Shown here one piece after another: positions 44,513-57,305 of a stretch of DNA of 64,000 nt. The stretch lies in assembly GCF_002775205.1 (NCBI RefSeq), contig NC_036448.1, positions 5,420,572 through 5,484,571 on the forward strand, in the 5' to 3' direction. Position numbers and translations under genes: made by a program. The notes below the pieces were generated by a model, which had not been told where the DNA came from, did not search any database, and was given only the letters and a program-made list of their open reading frames with translations. How positions within the stretch are numbered: the stretch's first letter is position 1; every line of letters starts with the position of its first letter. The stretch comes from Xiphophorus maculatus. Its lineage: Eukaryota > Chordata > Actinopteri > Cyprinodontiformes > Poeciliidae.

Positions 44513-46773
44513 TTTTGTTATGAATATTCTTTTGTTGAAATTAATGAAAAAAAAAGTGATTTAATTTTTATGTTAAACCAAAATAAAAATGGTTTGTGCA
44601 TGCTTTACATTTAGCAAAGATGCATTGTCAGATTTATTTCCTTCAGTATCCTTGCAATAGCGATAATAAAGAAATAACATTTTCTACATAATCACATTTG
44701 TTCCCTTAACTGCTGGTATGAGTTTTATATCAATAGGATGATATTTGGGGAAAATAGGTATGGCATGCAAATATCGGCAGGCTCAAATTCGATATTGCCA
44801 AAAAATGCATCCCCCTCCTAGCTTGAAAAAATAAAGAGTCAAGAGGGATTTTACCTTTTCTACATAATTACACTTATCCTCTTAGCTACTGGGATGAGTT
44901 TTATATCAATAGGATTATATTTGAGAAAAATAGAGGGGGCATGCAGATATCGGCAGGCTAATAATAGGCTCTGCCGTAAAATGCATCCCCTGCTAAAATG
45001 GAGAAATAAAGAGATAAGAGTGGAATAACTTTTTCTACATAATCACAGATGTTCTATGAATTGCTGGTATAAGTTTCATATCAATAGGATAATATTTGAG
45101 AAAAATAGAGGGGGCATGCATATTTTGGCAGGCTAATAATAGGCTTTGCCAAAAAATGCATCCCCTGCTAAAATGGAGAAATAAAGAGTTTAGAGTGAAA
45201 TAACTTTTTCTACATAATCAGAGTAGTTGTATGAACTGCTGGTATGAATTTCAAAGCAATAGGATAAAATTTGAGGAAAATAGATAGGGCATGCATATTT
45301 TGGCAGGCTCGACATCCATATTGCCAAAAAATGCATCCCCTGCTAACTTGGATAAATAAAGAGTTTAGAGTGAAATAACTTTTTCTACATAATCAGAGTA
45401 GTTGTATGAACTGCTGGTATGAATTTCAAAGCAATAGGATAAAATTTGAGGAAAATAGATAGGGCATGCATATTTTGGCAGGCTCGACATCCATATTGCC
45501 AAAAAATGCATCCCCTGCTAACTTGGATAAATAAAGAGTTTAGAGTGAAATAACTTTTTCTACAAAATCACACTTGTTCTATGAACTGCTGATATAAGTT
45601 TTAAATCAATAAGATAATATTTGAGGAAAATAGATAGGGCATGCATATTTTGGCAGGCTCGACATCCATATTGCCAAAAAATGCATCCCCTGCTAACTTG
45701 GATAAATAAAGAGTTTAGAGTGAAATAGCTTTTTCTACATAATCAGAGTAGTTGTATGAACTGCTGGTATGAATTTCATAGCAATAGGATAAAATTTGAG
45801 GAAAATAGATAGGGCATGCATATTTTGGCAGGCTCGACATCCATATTGCCAAAAAATGCATCCCCTGCTAACTTGGATAAATAAAGAATTAAAGAGGGAT
45901 TTCACCTTTTCTACATAATCAGAGATGTTCTATGAATTACTGGTATGGGTTTTATATCGATAGGATAATATTTGAAGAACATGGAGAGGCCATGCATATT
46001 TTGGCAGGCTAATAATAGGCTTTGCTGTACATGCATCCCCTGCTTACATGGAGAAATAAAGAGTCAAGAGTGAAATTACTTTTTCTATACAATCACACTT
46101 GTTTTATGAACTGCTGGTATACATTTTGTATCAGTAGAATTATATTTGTGGAAAATATATAAGGCCTACATATATTGGCAAGGTAATAATTTGCTATGCC
46201 AGAAAATGCATCCCTCTGCTAACTTGAAGAAATGAAGAGTTAAGAGGGACTTCACCTTTTCTACGTAATGACACTTATTCTCTGTGCAACTGCTATACGT
46301 TTCATATCAACAATAGACAGGGGATACAAATATTGGCAGGCTCAGTCATTAAAATGCATCCCCTCTACATTAATATGCTAGACAGTTAAGCATGATATAA
46401 AATGTTCTACATAATGGGCCTCTGTTTTGTAATACTTTAAGCTAATATGATGTTAAAAGAAAAATCGGGAAATTTCAAACCAAATGCGGAGAGCATTTTC
46501 TTCAGACACGGACTGAAAAACGTTCGACTCATTTGTCTCAATAAATGTGTAAAAACCGTATTTATTTCAATTAATCTGCGATATAAAACCCACCGTTTTA
46601 AGGCTGACATGTTTAAGAAACGTGATATTGTTACGAATATCTTTAAAAGTTTCGTCTTCGGTCATATTTCAGTCCGTTTCCTCATTAAAATGCGAGAGTT
46701 TAGAAAGATGCGCGCTCCCGCGACAGGGGATGCAATTCTCGGCAGGCATGCATTTCTGGGCATAACACCGGCC
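44513..46773 (-). repeat. Right giant terminal inverted repeat (2261 bp)
   Basis: It is the inverted copy of 37898-40158 and has the same ten subterminal repeats in reverse order. On the plus strand a 109-codon open stretch from 46447 (in the left arm on the minus strand from 38224) is shared by both arms. I see no homology in it, and it may be just an open frame. On the minus strand just inside this arm, 44451 to about 44520 is open (FLNSLGESQKDVKSCLEVT) and ends at a GTGAGA donor. It could be a further exon of the element gene. Confidence 0.93.
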
Positions 46774-48770
46774 ACCGTTTCATGTCTTATCCTTTTGTGG
46801 ATGTTTGGCCCATTTCAAGCTGACAAATGGGTTTTCTTTCCCACTTATTCTTTAATTTGTTTAATTTAGGAGTATGAGACATTGCTTTTGGAGATGTTTT
46901 TGACTACTTCATGTCGTCATGAAGGTTCTAAATGGTGTCATGACTTCCCAGAAATGACAGCAGTCATGTCTGGGAGTAGCTTGTGAAGATGAACTAGAAA
47001 ATATTTAGTTACAGTTAATTCATGATTATGGGGTAGTAATTAATGATTACCTTCTTTTTGACACTGGACTGTTGAGTTTATGTAGCTTTTTTCACCGTTT
47101 TAAATATAGACACATTTGATAAATTAATGCTAATCTTCTACGTGGCGAGAACCTCTATAAAAACCTCCAGTAATATTTTGTCCGTATCACCATATTGAAA
47201 TGAAAATTTAAAACACAGATATCTACCATGACCCTAACGTATTTTTACATGCATTACAATATTATCTGGAGCATTACTTTTTTATTAAGGACACATAGAA
47301 TGAAAACCTTCTAACCATATTGTCTTAATCGCTAACTAGCCTGCAGTCTGCTGCTTTACAGACGTGCAGCTTATCAACTGTAACTTTAAAACATTGTTAC
47401 TTCAAGGCAAGGCAAACTTATTTACAGTGTACAGCAACATCCCTGCTCAAGATAATCCAGGGGATTTTACAGGAATTCAAAGACAAAAAGAAAATAACAA
47501 ACTTGAAGTTTTGCCCAAATAGAGACCTGAATCTAGCTTATTTTATCCAGGTGACTAGCAGTGTGCAGCAACAGGTTTATGATGAAAATAACTGGGATTT
47601 TTCGAGTTCTTTTTTTTTTTCTTTTACTGTTAGTCTATACCTCAAGCAATAGTACCTTGGTGATGTTGCAATAGACCTTTTGAACCTTGTCTGCTGTGAC
47701 GTCTTAAGTAACGCTGTGTGTAGCCGCGGTCAGAGCAAAGGAATCTGGAGGATAAATAAGAAACATTTGCCACTTATGATCGATAGCTGGGTGAAATAAA
47801 AGTGCATTTACTTTCATATAAAAATATATAATGGCTAGCTTTCCTGCCCTTTCTTGGTAACAAATTGTAGAACGTGTCTTCATCAGAGTCGCCATAAAAG
47901 GTGTAAACACTCCTCTTCTGTTAAACACTGCGCTGACTGGAATCGTTCTGTTCCCTGTCAAACACTTGGCAAATCTCGGCCTGCAAACCAAGTCCATAAC
48001 GCCTCTCTTCCTCCTCCTCCTCCTCCTCCTCCTCTTCCTCCTCTTCCACAACAACATCCGTGGAGCATTTTCACTCAAAGATATCTTCATTTCTTTTAAT
48101 TGAAAACAACACACTGGCACACTGTGGCCCAACAGTCTATTTTTCCCCCTCTTATTTTCATTTGGAGACATTTTTCTGAATGAGATTCAAAGAGGCTTTT
48201 CTTGATCTGCAGCTTTCAACATTCACATGCTGGAATCCCTTTCATGTGGTCTTGCTGGGGGAAAAAAGTGTTGTTGTGTTTTCCTGCCACAGTTTAACTG
48301 CAGTTATTTGTGAAGCAATTACCCAGTGCCGTTTACAGTTCCTTCACAGGGACTCTAGATATGCTGCTGTGGTTGCCCTGAAGTAATCTCTCTTTCTTGT
48401 TTGCCCCTCTTTACTCACAAATACACTTAAAGCATCATCAGGACTCCCACTGAGGTCGCAGTTTGTTGCATATGTTAGCAGTTAAATTACTTTACTGGTA
48501 AGTTTTCTCCTAATGCAGTCGCTTTGGACTAACGTGATGAGTGCAGATATCTGATTACTTCACCTGGTCAAAGTAAAACCCAGCAAACTGAAACAAGCAT
48601 CCTCACAACATGCCAGAGAAGAGTTGACATGCTGGAAGTCAGTGTAGTATCGCTGCTACAACTTGGCCCACAAAAAAGACCTGTAGCAGATAGTAAGCAG
48701 AAGGTTCCTATAGTTTTGCCGCCCTCTGCAGGATTCGTCAGGGTCTGTTTTATTGGTCAAGATGGGGACG
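46774..48770. other. Intergenic, no recognised gene
   Basis: It contains a TCC microsatellite at about 48010-48045 and a short GGCAAGGCAAACTTATTTA block (47407-47426) typical of fish LINE/SINE 3' ends. No supported coding region is seen. Confidence 0.55.
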
Positions 48771-48774
48771 ATGG

Positions 48775-49040
48775 TTCTGATTGTGGTAAGAGTTCATCTG
48801 GAAATTAATGGGTTGCTGGTTCGATCCCCGCTCTGTTTGGTTCTTGGGTGGTGACGCTGCTGGTGGTGGTCGGATGGCCCGGGTGGCGCTGGTGCATGGC
48901 AGCCTCGCTTCTGACAGATTGCCCCGGGGCAGCTGTGGCTACTATCCAGTAGCTTACCACAATCAGCGTGTGATTGGGTGAATGACTAAATGTCAGGCGA
49001 AGAGTTTTTGGATCCTCGGGACTAGACAACACATCAAGTA
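48775..49040 (+). mobile_element. tRNA-derived SINE, family 1
   Basis: A polymerase III B box, GGTTCGATCCC, lies at about 48819-48829, preceded by an A-box-like GTGGTAAGAGTTCATCTGG. A conserved body follows: GGTGCATGGCAGCCTCGCTT, GGGGCAGCTGTGGCTACTAT, then GTGTGATTGGGTGAATGACT. The end is degraded at about 49040. I recognise the body as a common teleost SINE. Confidence 0.7.
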
Positions 49041-49263
49041 CAAGCAAAGATTGTGTGTACAAACAAGGTCATCTGTCTTTGGTTCAAGCAGTGACAATAG
49101 TACAGGCATAAAGTATAAATATGGAAACTTTAGAGGAAAATTAAAAAAGGATAAAAGGAACAGTGCGCACATGTATGTCTACGTACAGATATGTTTTTAG
49201 ATAAGAGGCTGGTTACAGTAGTGCAGATATGCTTAGGTTGAAGAGAGTACATAGGCTGTAAGG

Positions 49264-49491
49264 CAGGGGTCTCCAAACCCTAGTCCTCAATATCTACTGT
49301 CTGACAGGTTTTAGGTACAACCTCTTCCCCAACACACCTGACTCAAACAGATAGCTAGTTACCAGGCCTTTGCCAAACTTGTTGGCATGCAGAAGGGGAA
49401 AAGCAATAATTTGAATCCCCTGTGTTGGAGCAGAGATTAATCTAAAACCTACAGGACAGTAGAGCTCAAAGACTAGGGTTGGAGACCCCTG
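49264..49491. mobile_element. hAT-like MITE with target-site duplication
   Basis: The ends are CAGGGGTCTCCAAACCCTAG and the near inverted complement GACTAGGGTTGGAGACCCCTG, 228 bp in all. Flanking 8-mers CTGTAAGG (49256-49263) and CTGTGAGG (49492-49499) differ by one base, fitting the 8-bp duplication made by hAT transposases. There is no coding sequence. Confidence 0.85.
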
Positions 49492-49959
49492 CTGTGAGGT
49501 GTTCATTGTGTTCATCAGAGAGACTTCCTGGGACTGGAAACTGTCTCTGTGGCAGCTGGTTTGTGCAAATGAATAAAACAGATTAAATAAAGCAATGCAG
49601 TATGACCAGCAACTCCTACTGAAGGTTGTACTTCTTGCCACAGGAGGTACGGTCTGCTAGGCCTCCTACCAACAAGAATCTAAGTGTGAGGATCATCACA
49701 GGTCCTAAGAACTGGAAGTATTGGGGACTGCTCAAAGCCTACATCAATTTTTGAACTGTGATACCATTTTGGCAATTTGATCAGAAACAAAACCACCAAA
49801 CAGCTCCACAGCTTTCTGCCACTAGGGAAGGAAAAATGGAAGACTGTAATGGTTTCGGTGATAGTTGGTAATCACTGTCTATCAGAGATCCAAAGCTGAC
49901 GCATATAGAGAAAGTAGACTGACCCGTGTGGTCTGACCCAACGTACGAGCAACTGTAGC

Positions 49960-50260
49960 TCAAATTGAGAAATTGTGGGTTTCACAGAAAGGCAGGTGGC
50001 TGCAGACTAGTCAGGGTGGAAACAGTATTCTCGGATGGCCATGTCCACTTCCAGCAGGATTACGGACCCTGCAACATAACAAAAATGGTTCACGAATGGT
50101 TTGAGGAGCAGAGCAACGAGTTGGGTGTGTTGATTAGGCCTTCAGATTCCCCAGATCTCAATCCAGCTGAGCATCTGTTTAGTGTACTAAAAAAAATCGA
50201 GCTGCTAACATCTTGATGCCAGATACCACAAACACATCTTTATGGATCTACGAGACTGAC
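49960..50260 (+). mobile_element. Tc1-like transposase C-terminal relic
   Basis: The frame encodes FSDGHVHFQQDYGPCNITKM, then EWFEEQSNELGVLIRPSDSP, then DLNPAEHLFSVLKK, the last third of a Tc1 transposase. The usual QQDNAP catalytic Asp is present as QQDYGP. A stop follows at about 50214 and a degraded C-terminus continues to 50260. The element is inactive. Confidence 0.8.
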
Positions 50261-52634
50261 TGCTTCAACAACTAAAAGTTGTTTTGAGTGTTAGAGATCT
50301 CAAACAAATGTCTAGTTTATCTTTGTGCAGTTTAGTACACAATGGACTGACAATACATTGATTCTAACTTGAATTTACAGCTTTCTTTGGATTAGTTTCT
50401 ATTTCAGATTGTTAACCAGCACAAAAACACGTGCTGTTTTTCACCTGAACACTGTTTAAAGACAAATAAGACTCGGGCCTTGTTGAGTTCCTTTTAAGAC
50501 ACGAGAAGCACTCTGCCTCTTCCTTGAGTCAGATTGGAGCTGTTCACAGAGCCTCATGACGCCACATAACTCGACTGGCATTAGCGGCAGAGGTCATGGG
50601 TCCCCGCGTTGACAGATGGAGGGACGCTGAGAGGAAGTGGGACACACCCTCTGAAATCCCCTGGCTGATAAGTGACCTCATTACAGCTCTGCGGGGCATG
50701 CTCTTCTTATTCAGGCAACGGCATGTTGACGACTGGCTCCCATGGGGGACTTTGGTCTCCGAGCTCTGACAAGTTTAGGGGAGGAGGGGGATTCTTGGCT
50801 CATGGCATACGGTTGGTTTCCAGAACTTCCAGCAAAGAGGCCGATGATACTGCCATGCACTACTTTGTTTAATTTATGGTTATTAAATGTTTGTTTTTTG
50901 AGCTGACCCAAAACAGGAACGCTGCAGCGGACCGCAGAAGGCCTTTCACATGTTGCGTCCCTCGCTCTTATCAGTCTGTAGGCCATCCTCATACTATGAA
51001 TGCTAATGTCCGCCCTTAAAACTACTCTAAGCCCTGAGGTTAACCCTCCCTATCCAGAGGCCCTGACTCCTGGGAGTGATTTTGGTGTGTGTGTGCTCCA
51101 GCTGTAAGTCTTTCTGAGTGTGCGTCTATGTTTCCTGCTGTCTCTGTCTGTCCTCCCGTCTGTCTGGACAACGTAAACACTGAAGAGGCGAGCCAGACTT
51201 CTCTTTCAGCAGATATGGAGACAGGGCAGCGTTCGCTGAGAGTCTCCCGTCTGGGACTGTCTAATAAACACTGCGAGATAAACTGGATTCTGGGGCGAGA
51301 AATGGGTTTGGAAAGTTAACTTGTTGACAAGTCAGCAAAAATATTGCAGCTAAGAGTGGTCCATTAGAGAGAGAACAATCAAAGTAATGTTTCTTTTTGC
51401 TGATTTTTAGTGAAGGTTAAAAAAAAAATGACTTGGTTCCAAAGAACCAAATCCATGAAAGTACCTCCAAAGTCCCACCCACTTATATTCTGATTACATA
51501 TTTCCTTCTAAACATCTCTCTGACTAATGCGACCCTGAGTCATGATGCATCATTGGCTTATTTCTCCCAAACTTCCCCTTAAGACAATCCAAGTGATAAT
51601 AAACTCTCCAAGTTGACATAAAGCAGGAATCATTTCAGCATGTGTCTCAAACGGAAGAGAGCCTGAAAGGGAAAGAAAGATGAAACGGCTCAAGTACCGA
51701 ACAACACACTCATGTCGCACTGACTGCGTTGTAAAGTTGTTGATGTCAACTCAGATCTCGGTTTGTTTTCCTGACTTTTGCCTGAGCTTTAAAACAAAGT
51801 TTGGTTTGAATTGGTCTGTGGACGACCGCTCCAAAAGCAAGGAAGCGGACTACAGTGCAGTGCATTCTGGGTAAGCGGAACCAAAGCTAATGTGTGAGTA
51901 CAGCCCTAGTGGGAGAAATGACTTGTTGTTTCTTATCAAAGACAAAAGAGAAATTCTTCAACTGCTAAAATATGATGCCACTCCAGAAGGAAGTTGAGCT
52001 CGGTGTCTTCAGAGGATTTTGTGTCCGTTCCTGCAGTAGTTTTTGGTGCAGCGCCACCACAGGCAAAGGGGTGAACAGGTTTTTCAAAAGGTTTGGGTCA
52101 CTAGCGTGAAAGTGAACCGCACCAACTGAAAATGTTCTCCAGTCGAACCAAGCCTACCGGTGTACACTATCTCTTATTTGTTCACTAATTTTCTGCAACA
52201 CACCTCAGAGGCCTTCACAGACCAGCTGGATTGATACTGAAGTTAAATTACAGTCAGTTTATTAATAAGTCGACTTCCTGAACACAATTCGTTGCTCTTG
52301 GTTTTATTTAGGAGTACCGAAATGAAATTTAGTCTAGAAGTGCAGTTTCTGGACTCTTTATATATCCCAGTGAAATACATTGAAATTGTTATTAAATGAC
52401 TAAATGTCTTAAAGGTCAAAGAATATGACACTGTTTTAAGGCACAGGAAATAATGACTTTGACCAAAACAAAAACCGAACATTAAACCAGGGGTTTGCAA
52501 TCTTCGCTACCTGCATTGTCATTTTGCTCTCAGGACAACCAAATCAAACACGATAATTTTTTTTGAAAGTAAACAGTAAACAACTTTTCAGACAAACATT
52601 TTACTTTAGGGAAAAATAAATAACATTATTAAAT
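50261..52634. other. Intergenic, nothing recognised
   Basis: This is mixed unique-looking sequence. Possible frames are short and have no homology I recognise. Confidence 0.5.
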
Positions 52635-52671
52635 AACATTTCCCTAAAATGTTTCATTTTAGGGAAATGTT
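52635..52671. repeat. Perfect 17-bp stem with 3-nt loop
   Basis: AACATTTCCCTAAAATG, then TTT, then CATTTTAGGGAAATGTT. It is an AT-rich near-palindrome with no obvious transposon context. Confidence 0.85.
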
Positions 52672-52879
52672 TTATTTTATTACAAAAGAACCAGCATTTT
52701 ATTTCTGTTTTTAGAATTTAAACATAAATGTGGATTGATATGTTTTTTGTTTTTAATCACATAAATTACTACCTGATAACAAGGAAAAGAAATCTGAAAA
52801 CATGTTACTGGTACTTTTTTCTGTCATTCTTTGTGAAAGTTTATTGCAAGTATTGCTGGAAAAAATTGGAAACATTGCA

Positions 52880-52900
52880 ACCCCCCCCCCCCCCCACCCC
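52880..52900. repeat. Poly(C) tract
   Basis: A run of C interrupted by A (CCCCACCCCACCCC at the end). A similar C run is at about 56010-56026. Confidence 0.8.
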
Positions 52901-53040
52901 ACCCCAAAAAAACTCTGCATTTGCTACTGTATCTGAATTTAAAAGCATTAAGAGGTTCTTCTTCATTTTATTGAGAGTCATTGCGGACGGTCCAGGGAGC
53001 CGCAGGTTGCAGATTCCTGAATTAAACAATTCGATAGCAA

Positions 53041-53110
53041 TAGTAAGGTAAGGTCATTTTATTTATATACCACATTTTCAGCAACAAGACAATACAAAGT
53101 GCTTTACAGC
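53041..53110 (-). mobile_element. LINE/SINE 3' end fragment
   Basis: AGGTCATTTTATTTATATAC, then TTTTCAGCAACAAGACAATA and AAAGTGCTTTACA. The reverse complement resembles the 3' end of L2-type elements (compare GCACTTTGAAATG at about 8510-8522). It is a short antisense fragment. Confidence 0.5.
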
Positions 53111-56100
53111 AGCGGACCGGTCAAGGTTTTTCCCTGACTGGGAGCGAGAAGGCAGCATGTTGAATGTGACAGTTAGCCAATCAGAAAGCGCGGTGACGTA
53201 AGAACGGAGGGGAATCCCAAACAGCTCACATGGCGCAACTGAGATTCCGGTGGACATCGGAGATTATATGTGGAAACAACGTGACTGTTAAACCTTTCAC
53301 AAAAGGAATATCCATAGAAATGATGAGGAGAGGAGTTGGAGCGAAAGTGCGACCGCAATTGATAAACCCGTTAGCTTTTCAGCTATTTATTATTAACATA
53401 ACATAATTGGATTATAATGATAAGGTTATTTATTCAGTCAGGGCTTGATGCTGACACTAGCCACATGCATTGCAGGTAGATTGTGACTAGTAAAACATTG
53501 ATTAATGCCTAGTTTTAAAATTAGTTAACTGGACTTGTATTTGTTATTTTGTGCCCATTGTAATTGTAAACATTAAAACATCAAATACTGTAATAACAAT
53601 CTACTATCTCAGTCATTAACTGATGACGCTTAAAGAAACAACAGAACATTATCATCAATCAATAAAATCTTTCCAGGCCGAACTTGAAAACTGGACATTA
53701 TGCCGCTAACACTTAACTTTCGTCAACAACTCAGAGGCGGAGGTCAGAGCTCCGCGCAACGCAAGTAATGTTCCGGGCGGAACACGGTGCGCTAAATAAT
53801 ACAATGTAAATCAAGGAAGCTTCGAGGCAGGTACTTTTACCTCAAGGAATTTTAATAATCGAGGTACTCGAATCATTCGAGGAATTGTTTCCGCCCTACT
53901 CTGCTCTAATTCCTTTTCTGGGTTGGAAGAATAGGAGTCTAAAAAGTAGTTGCTAAGGAAGTTTTTCTGGGTTTTAGGTTCTAATCCCTGTTCTCTGATG
54001 CTAGATAAGTGTAAGTAAGTAAGTATCTCCTGGACGTCTGGGATGCTAGATAAGTATAAGTATTCTGTGCTCTAAATTTGTAAAAGTAATGAGTACTCCA
54101 CAGTTTGTAAGTAATAATAAAAACTTAGTATTCCTGTTCTGGAAGATTTTTTTTTCCGGATTCCAAGTTCATTCTAGTTCCTTTTCTGGGTTGCAACAAT
54201 AGGAGTCTCTCTGCATAATAATCTAAAAATGAATCCAAGTATAATCTAAATGGTGAATACTCTACAGCTTCTAAAAATAAGCTAAAGAGTTCACGTCAGA
54301 CAAAGTGAAGTCATTCCTCACCTCAAGCCAAGTTTCATACACCTCCCAACAACTGATACTCCCAACCAGTCCCAACCTTTCAAATTGATTTTCAACTCTA
54401 CAATCCCAAGGCCATTGCCGCCCCTCGTTTTTTCTTTTTCTTTTTCCTCTTTGCAGAAGAATTTCAGTAAATTGCCTCCACATGCATCTTGAGGAGCCCC
54501 ATGGGAAAGAGGCCAAGACGAATGCTGTGCTGACGGAGCCCAAACACTGACTTCATCAAACATCGGGACATTGCGTCGTCATGTTGCATAAGGAGATCCT
54601 CACTTAATCTCCCTTATGCAACACGGCGAAGAGGCAACAAACAGGCCTTTGAAAGATAAGTTGCCAACTTCCCCGGTGGAAGGGTAACGCTTTTACATGT
54701 AAGGATGTGATGGAGGTAAAGATCCCAAAGACCTTCCAAAGACGTCTTGTGTTTCCAGTAATTGAAGTAGCAGCAGAAAGTCAGGAAAAGAAAACCAGGA
54801 GCGAGGAAGCGTGGGTAATATTTTCCATGCGACTGAGTTTAAATCTCAGGTGTCCTAACTCATACTCCCTCTGCAGCGCAGGTTTCCACTGGCAGCCGGC
54901 CAGAGGCGTTTGACCTTGTGTTTTTTCATTCCCTGTCACTCTGCGAGCGCCGACGTCGTCGGCCGGCGAATGCGCGTCTCTGGAGGAGTATCACTTGCAG
55001 AGCGTCACCGCGGATTTTACAGGGTGGAAATTGTCTTAATTGTACACAGACCATGACAATTCCGCTTGAAAAATAATTTCCGCGCGCTGTCGTGCATTTT
55101 TGAGCAATTTCTGCACAAACGCATCTTTTTCATTTTTGGAAACTTCTAAATTGTTGACCTCCTACATCAGGAATTTCTGAATCACCTGGGGGAGGAAATG
55201 ATGGACGGCTCCTATCTAGTGAGCTCTAAATCTGCGCCTCCTCGCAAGTCATCTGTGACAACCGAACATGCACACGGGGATTATGAGGGAAGACGATATC
55301 GTTCGGAATTTGGCAAAAACAGACAAACGAAACACGAATGGAAGAATTGCGTTGCAGACATTCTCGTTGTGTAACATCTGCTTTGGATCATTTTGGTGGA
55401 GTGGGCAGTTATTGACGACTGACTAACTACTGAGTAGATAAACACTTTGAAATGTGTCGATGCGTACATTCACAACATGCTAGTCCAGTTTGTATCCATT
55501 TCTGATTGAATTTAGTGGAACATGGAGTGCGCTCTTCCTTCCTTTGAAGGTTGTAGGACTGAATGTTGCCGCCAGGTTCTGTTTAATAAACCACAGGATT
55601 CATCGACCTTCTTCTTGGAGAAGCGATTGTTGTCGCCCATCAGTGTGAGAAATGCTTCAAGGCCGCGATGCAAACAATCATTTTACTGTGAGAGGGATTC
55701 TCAACAAGTGGAAAAGATTTAAGACAGCAGTCAGTCTGCTCATATGTGGTTCTGTTTGTGAAGTTAATGTAATGAAAACTATGTCTTAATGATTTATTGA
55801 TTTGCAATATGCAAAAATGTAGTTTTAAGACGCGGTTAGCTGTTCCTTTTTACATTTAGAGGACGTTGTTGTGCTCATATAATGCATAAAAAACATCACA
55901 ATTTGATGTATTTTCTATAAAAAGATGAACACCACATCTTTAGCAGAGCCTAAATAAACACAAGTCTTTCATCTGTTGCCTCCAGCGGTTTTTCCACCGA
56001 TTCTAGCGTCCCCCCCCCCCCCCCCCTTCTTTCTAAGCAGAAATGGGACGTAAGAGTTTTCTAAATCTCTTCAAATGGCTCCTCCAACCCGAGGCAGCAG

Positions 56101-57100
56101 AGATGCAGGAGTGATGCCTGGCCTTTCTCCTGGGCTCTCCAAGGAAAATCCTGTTTAACTTCTCCACAATAACATTCCCTGGGGTTATTTATTCAGGAAT
56201 GTTAATGTGCTCAGAACCCAGCGGACCCCGTGGCCTCTGACACGGGCTCCTCCGGGTTCCCCTATCACGCAATCGATCAGGCTCTGAGGTGCCACCGCCA
56301 TCTGTTTAAACAACGCAGATTGATGCCGCAGAAGTCCACCGACGGTCACCGCAGTCGGACAGCGTGGCGCGACAATCAGCAACGAAACATTGGCACGTCT
56401 CCCTCCGGGTTGGGCCTCATCGGCCTGGAATATACACTACAGAGAATGCTGCGTTTTCAATGTTTGGAGGCCCTTCGGTTTGAATTTGTCTGCCTGTCGG
56501 TGCGACTCTCGCGCTGTAAACAGTATTTTCTGTTTCATCTTTCATCTCAGTTTGGTGCTTTATGTCATGGTTTGGATAAACATGTGGGATGTATGTATGA
56601 GCCCAATTACCTCGCCTAGATTCAGGAGTTCTTTTTATCCCAGTTGGTGCCCAAATGCAAACACATGCAAAGAGTACCATGTTCACCTTTCAGAAAAAAC
56701 TGTCAACTGATGTTTTTTGTGTTTTAAAAGTATGATCTAATTTTGGCAAGTTTGGTAAAACTCATCCTTCTTTTACGTATGAGCCGAGACTGGAATCTCT
56801 AAGGAGAAAAACTACATTTTCAAAATATATTGGTATTGCAGGCCAAAAAAAATTCACTTTTACTAGTAATTTTTAATGTCAACATCACATGACAGCAATG
56901 GAAACTTGTGAATATTAAAAGCTGTTAATTCATAAGGCCTTTATTTTCCAGTTCAAACTTCTGGAAAAGGTGAGCTCCACTCAGGTACTTGTTCTGTTTA
57001 TAATGCCCAACACCATATTTTACTGACCAGCTCATATGAATGTAGAATATGTGCTCATCCAGTCATTCAGCATTGTTCCAATAATAATAATAATAATGTT
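53111..57100. other. Intergenic, nothing recognised
   Basis: It contains a short diverged duplication (CTAATTCCTTTTCTGGGTTG at 53906 and CTAGTTCCTTTTCTGGGTTG at about 54174), an imperfect hairpin (54583-54622), a C run (about 56010-56026) and an AAT microsatellite (about 57078-57096). Open frames near 56230-56620 are not supported as coding. Parts of 54.9-55.2 kb have a GC-richer, less repetitive look and could be conserved regulatory DNA, which sequence alone cannot show. Confidence 0.5.
54583..54622. repeat. Imperfect hairpin
   Basis: GTTGCATAAGGAGAT at 54583-54597 faces ATCTCCCTTATGCAAC at 54607-54622, with one bulged base and a short loop. Confidence 0.7.
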
Positions 57101-57102
57101 GG

Positions 57103-57305
57103 GGCGTGCTGTGGTGGCGCAGGGGGTTAGCACGCCCCACGTTTGGAGGCCTTAGTCCTCGACGCGGACGTCGCGGGTTCGATTCCCGGTCCCGACGACC
57201 TTTGCCGCATGTCTTCCCCCCTCTCCTCACCCTCCTTCCTGTCTGCCTACTGTGTAAAAAATACAAGCCACTAGCGCCGCAAAAACTCTTCGGAGAAAAA
57301 AAAAT
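57103..57305 (+). mobile_element. tRNA-derived SINE, family 2, copy A
   Basis: The body starts GGCGTGCTGTGGTGGCGCAG and carries an A-box-like GGTTAGCACG. The B box is GGTTCGATTCC (57177-57187). It continues CCCGACGACCTTTGCCGCAT and GTCTTCCCCCCTCTCCTCAC and ends in an A-rich tail near 57305. A second copy is at 62349-62560 on the same strand. Confidence 0.85.

Larger units (their letters stand above)
37898..46773. mobile_element. 8.9-kb DNA transposon-like element with giant inverted repeats
   Basis: Two inverted arms of exactly equal length (37898-40158 and 44513-46773, 2261 bp each) bound a 4354-bp centre. Terminal sequence from the outside is GGCCGGTGTTATGCCC. The arms carry ten copies of a subterminal repeat each. 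The centre encodes at least three phase-compatible exons on the minus strand ending in a PHD finger, and holds later insertions (Tc1-like piece, non-LTR element). The flanks allow a 4-bp palindromic target duplication, CCGG or GGCC, but the termini overlap it and the end is uncertain by up to six bases. I cannot assign a superfamily. Long TIRs with repetitive subterminal parts recall fish Zisupton (KDZ) elements, but no KDZ transposase is visible. Confidence 0.8.

Noticed and set aside
47854..48099. Proline-rich open frame
   Set aside because: It is produced by a TCC microsatellite.
48819..48829. tRNA gene (B box GGTTCGATCCC); likewise 57177 and 62423
   Set aside because: No cloverleaf can be formed with acceptor and anticodon stems; the repeated bodies and A tails show SINEs.
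56230..56619. 129-codon open frame as a gene
   Set aside because: No domain, no splice context and no homology recognised; overlapping frames on both strands are also open, as expected in GC-richer DNA.
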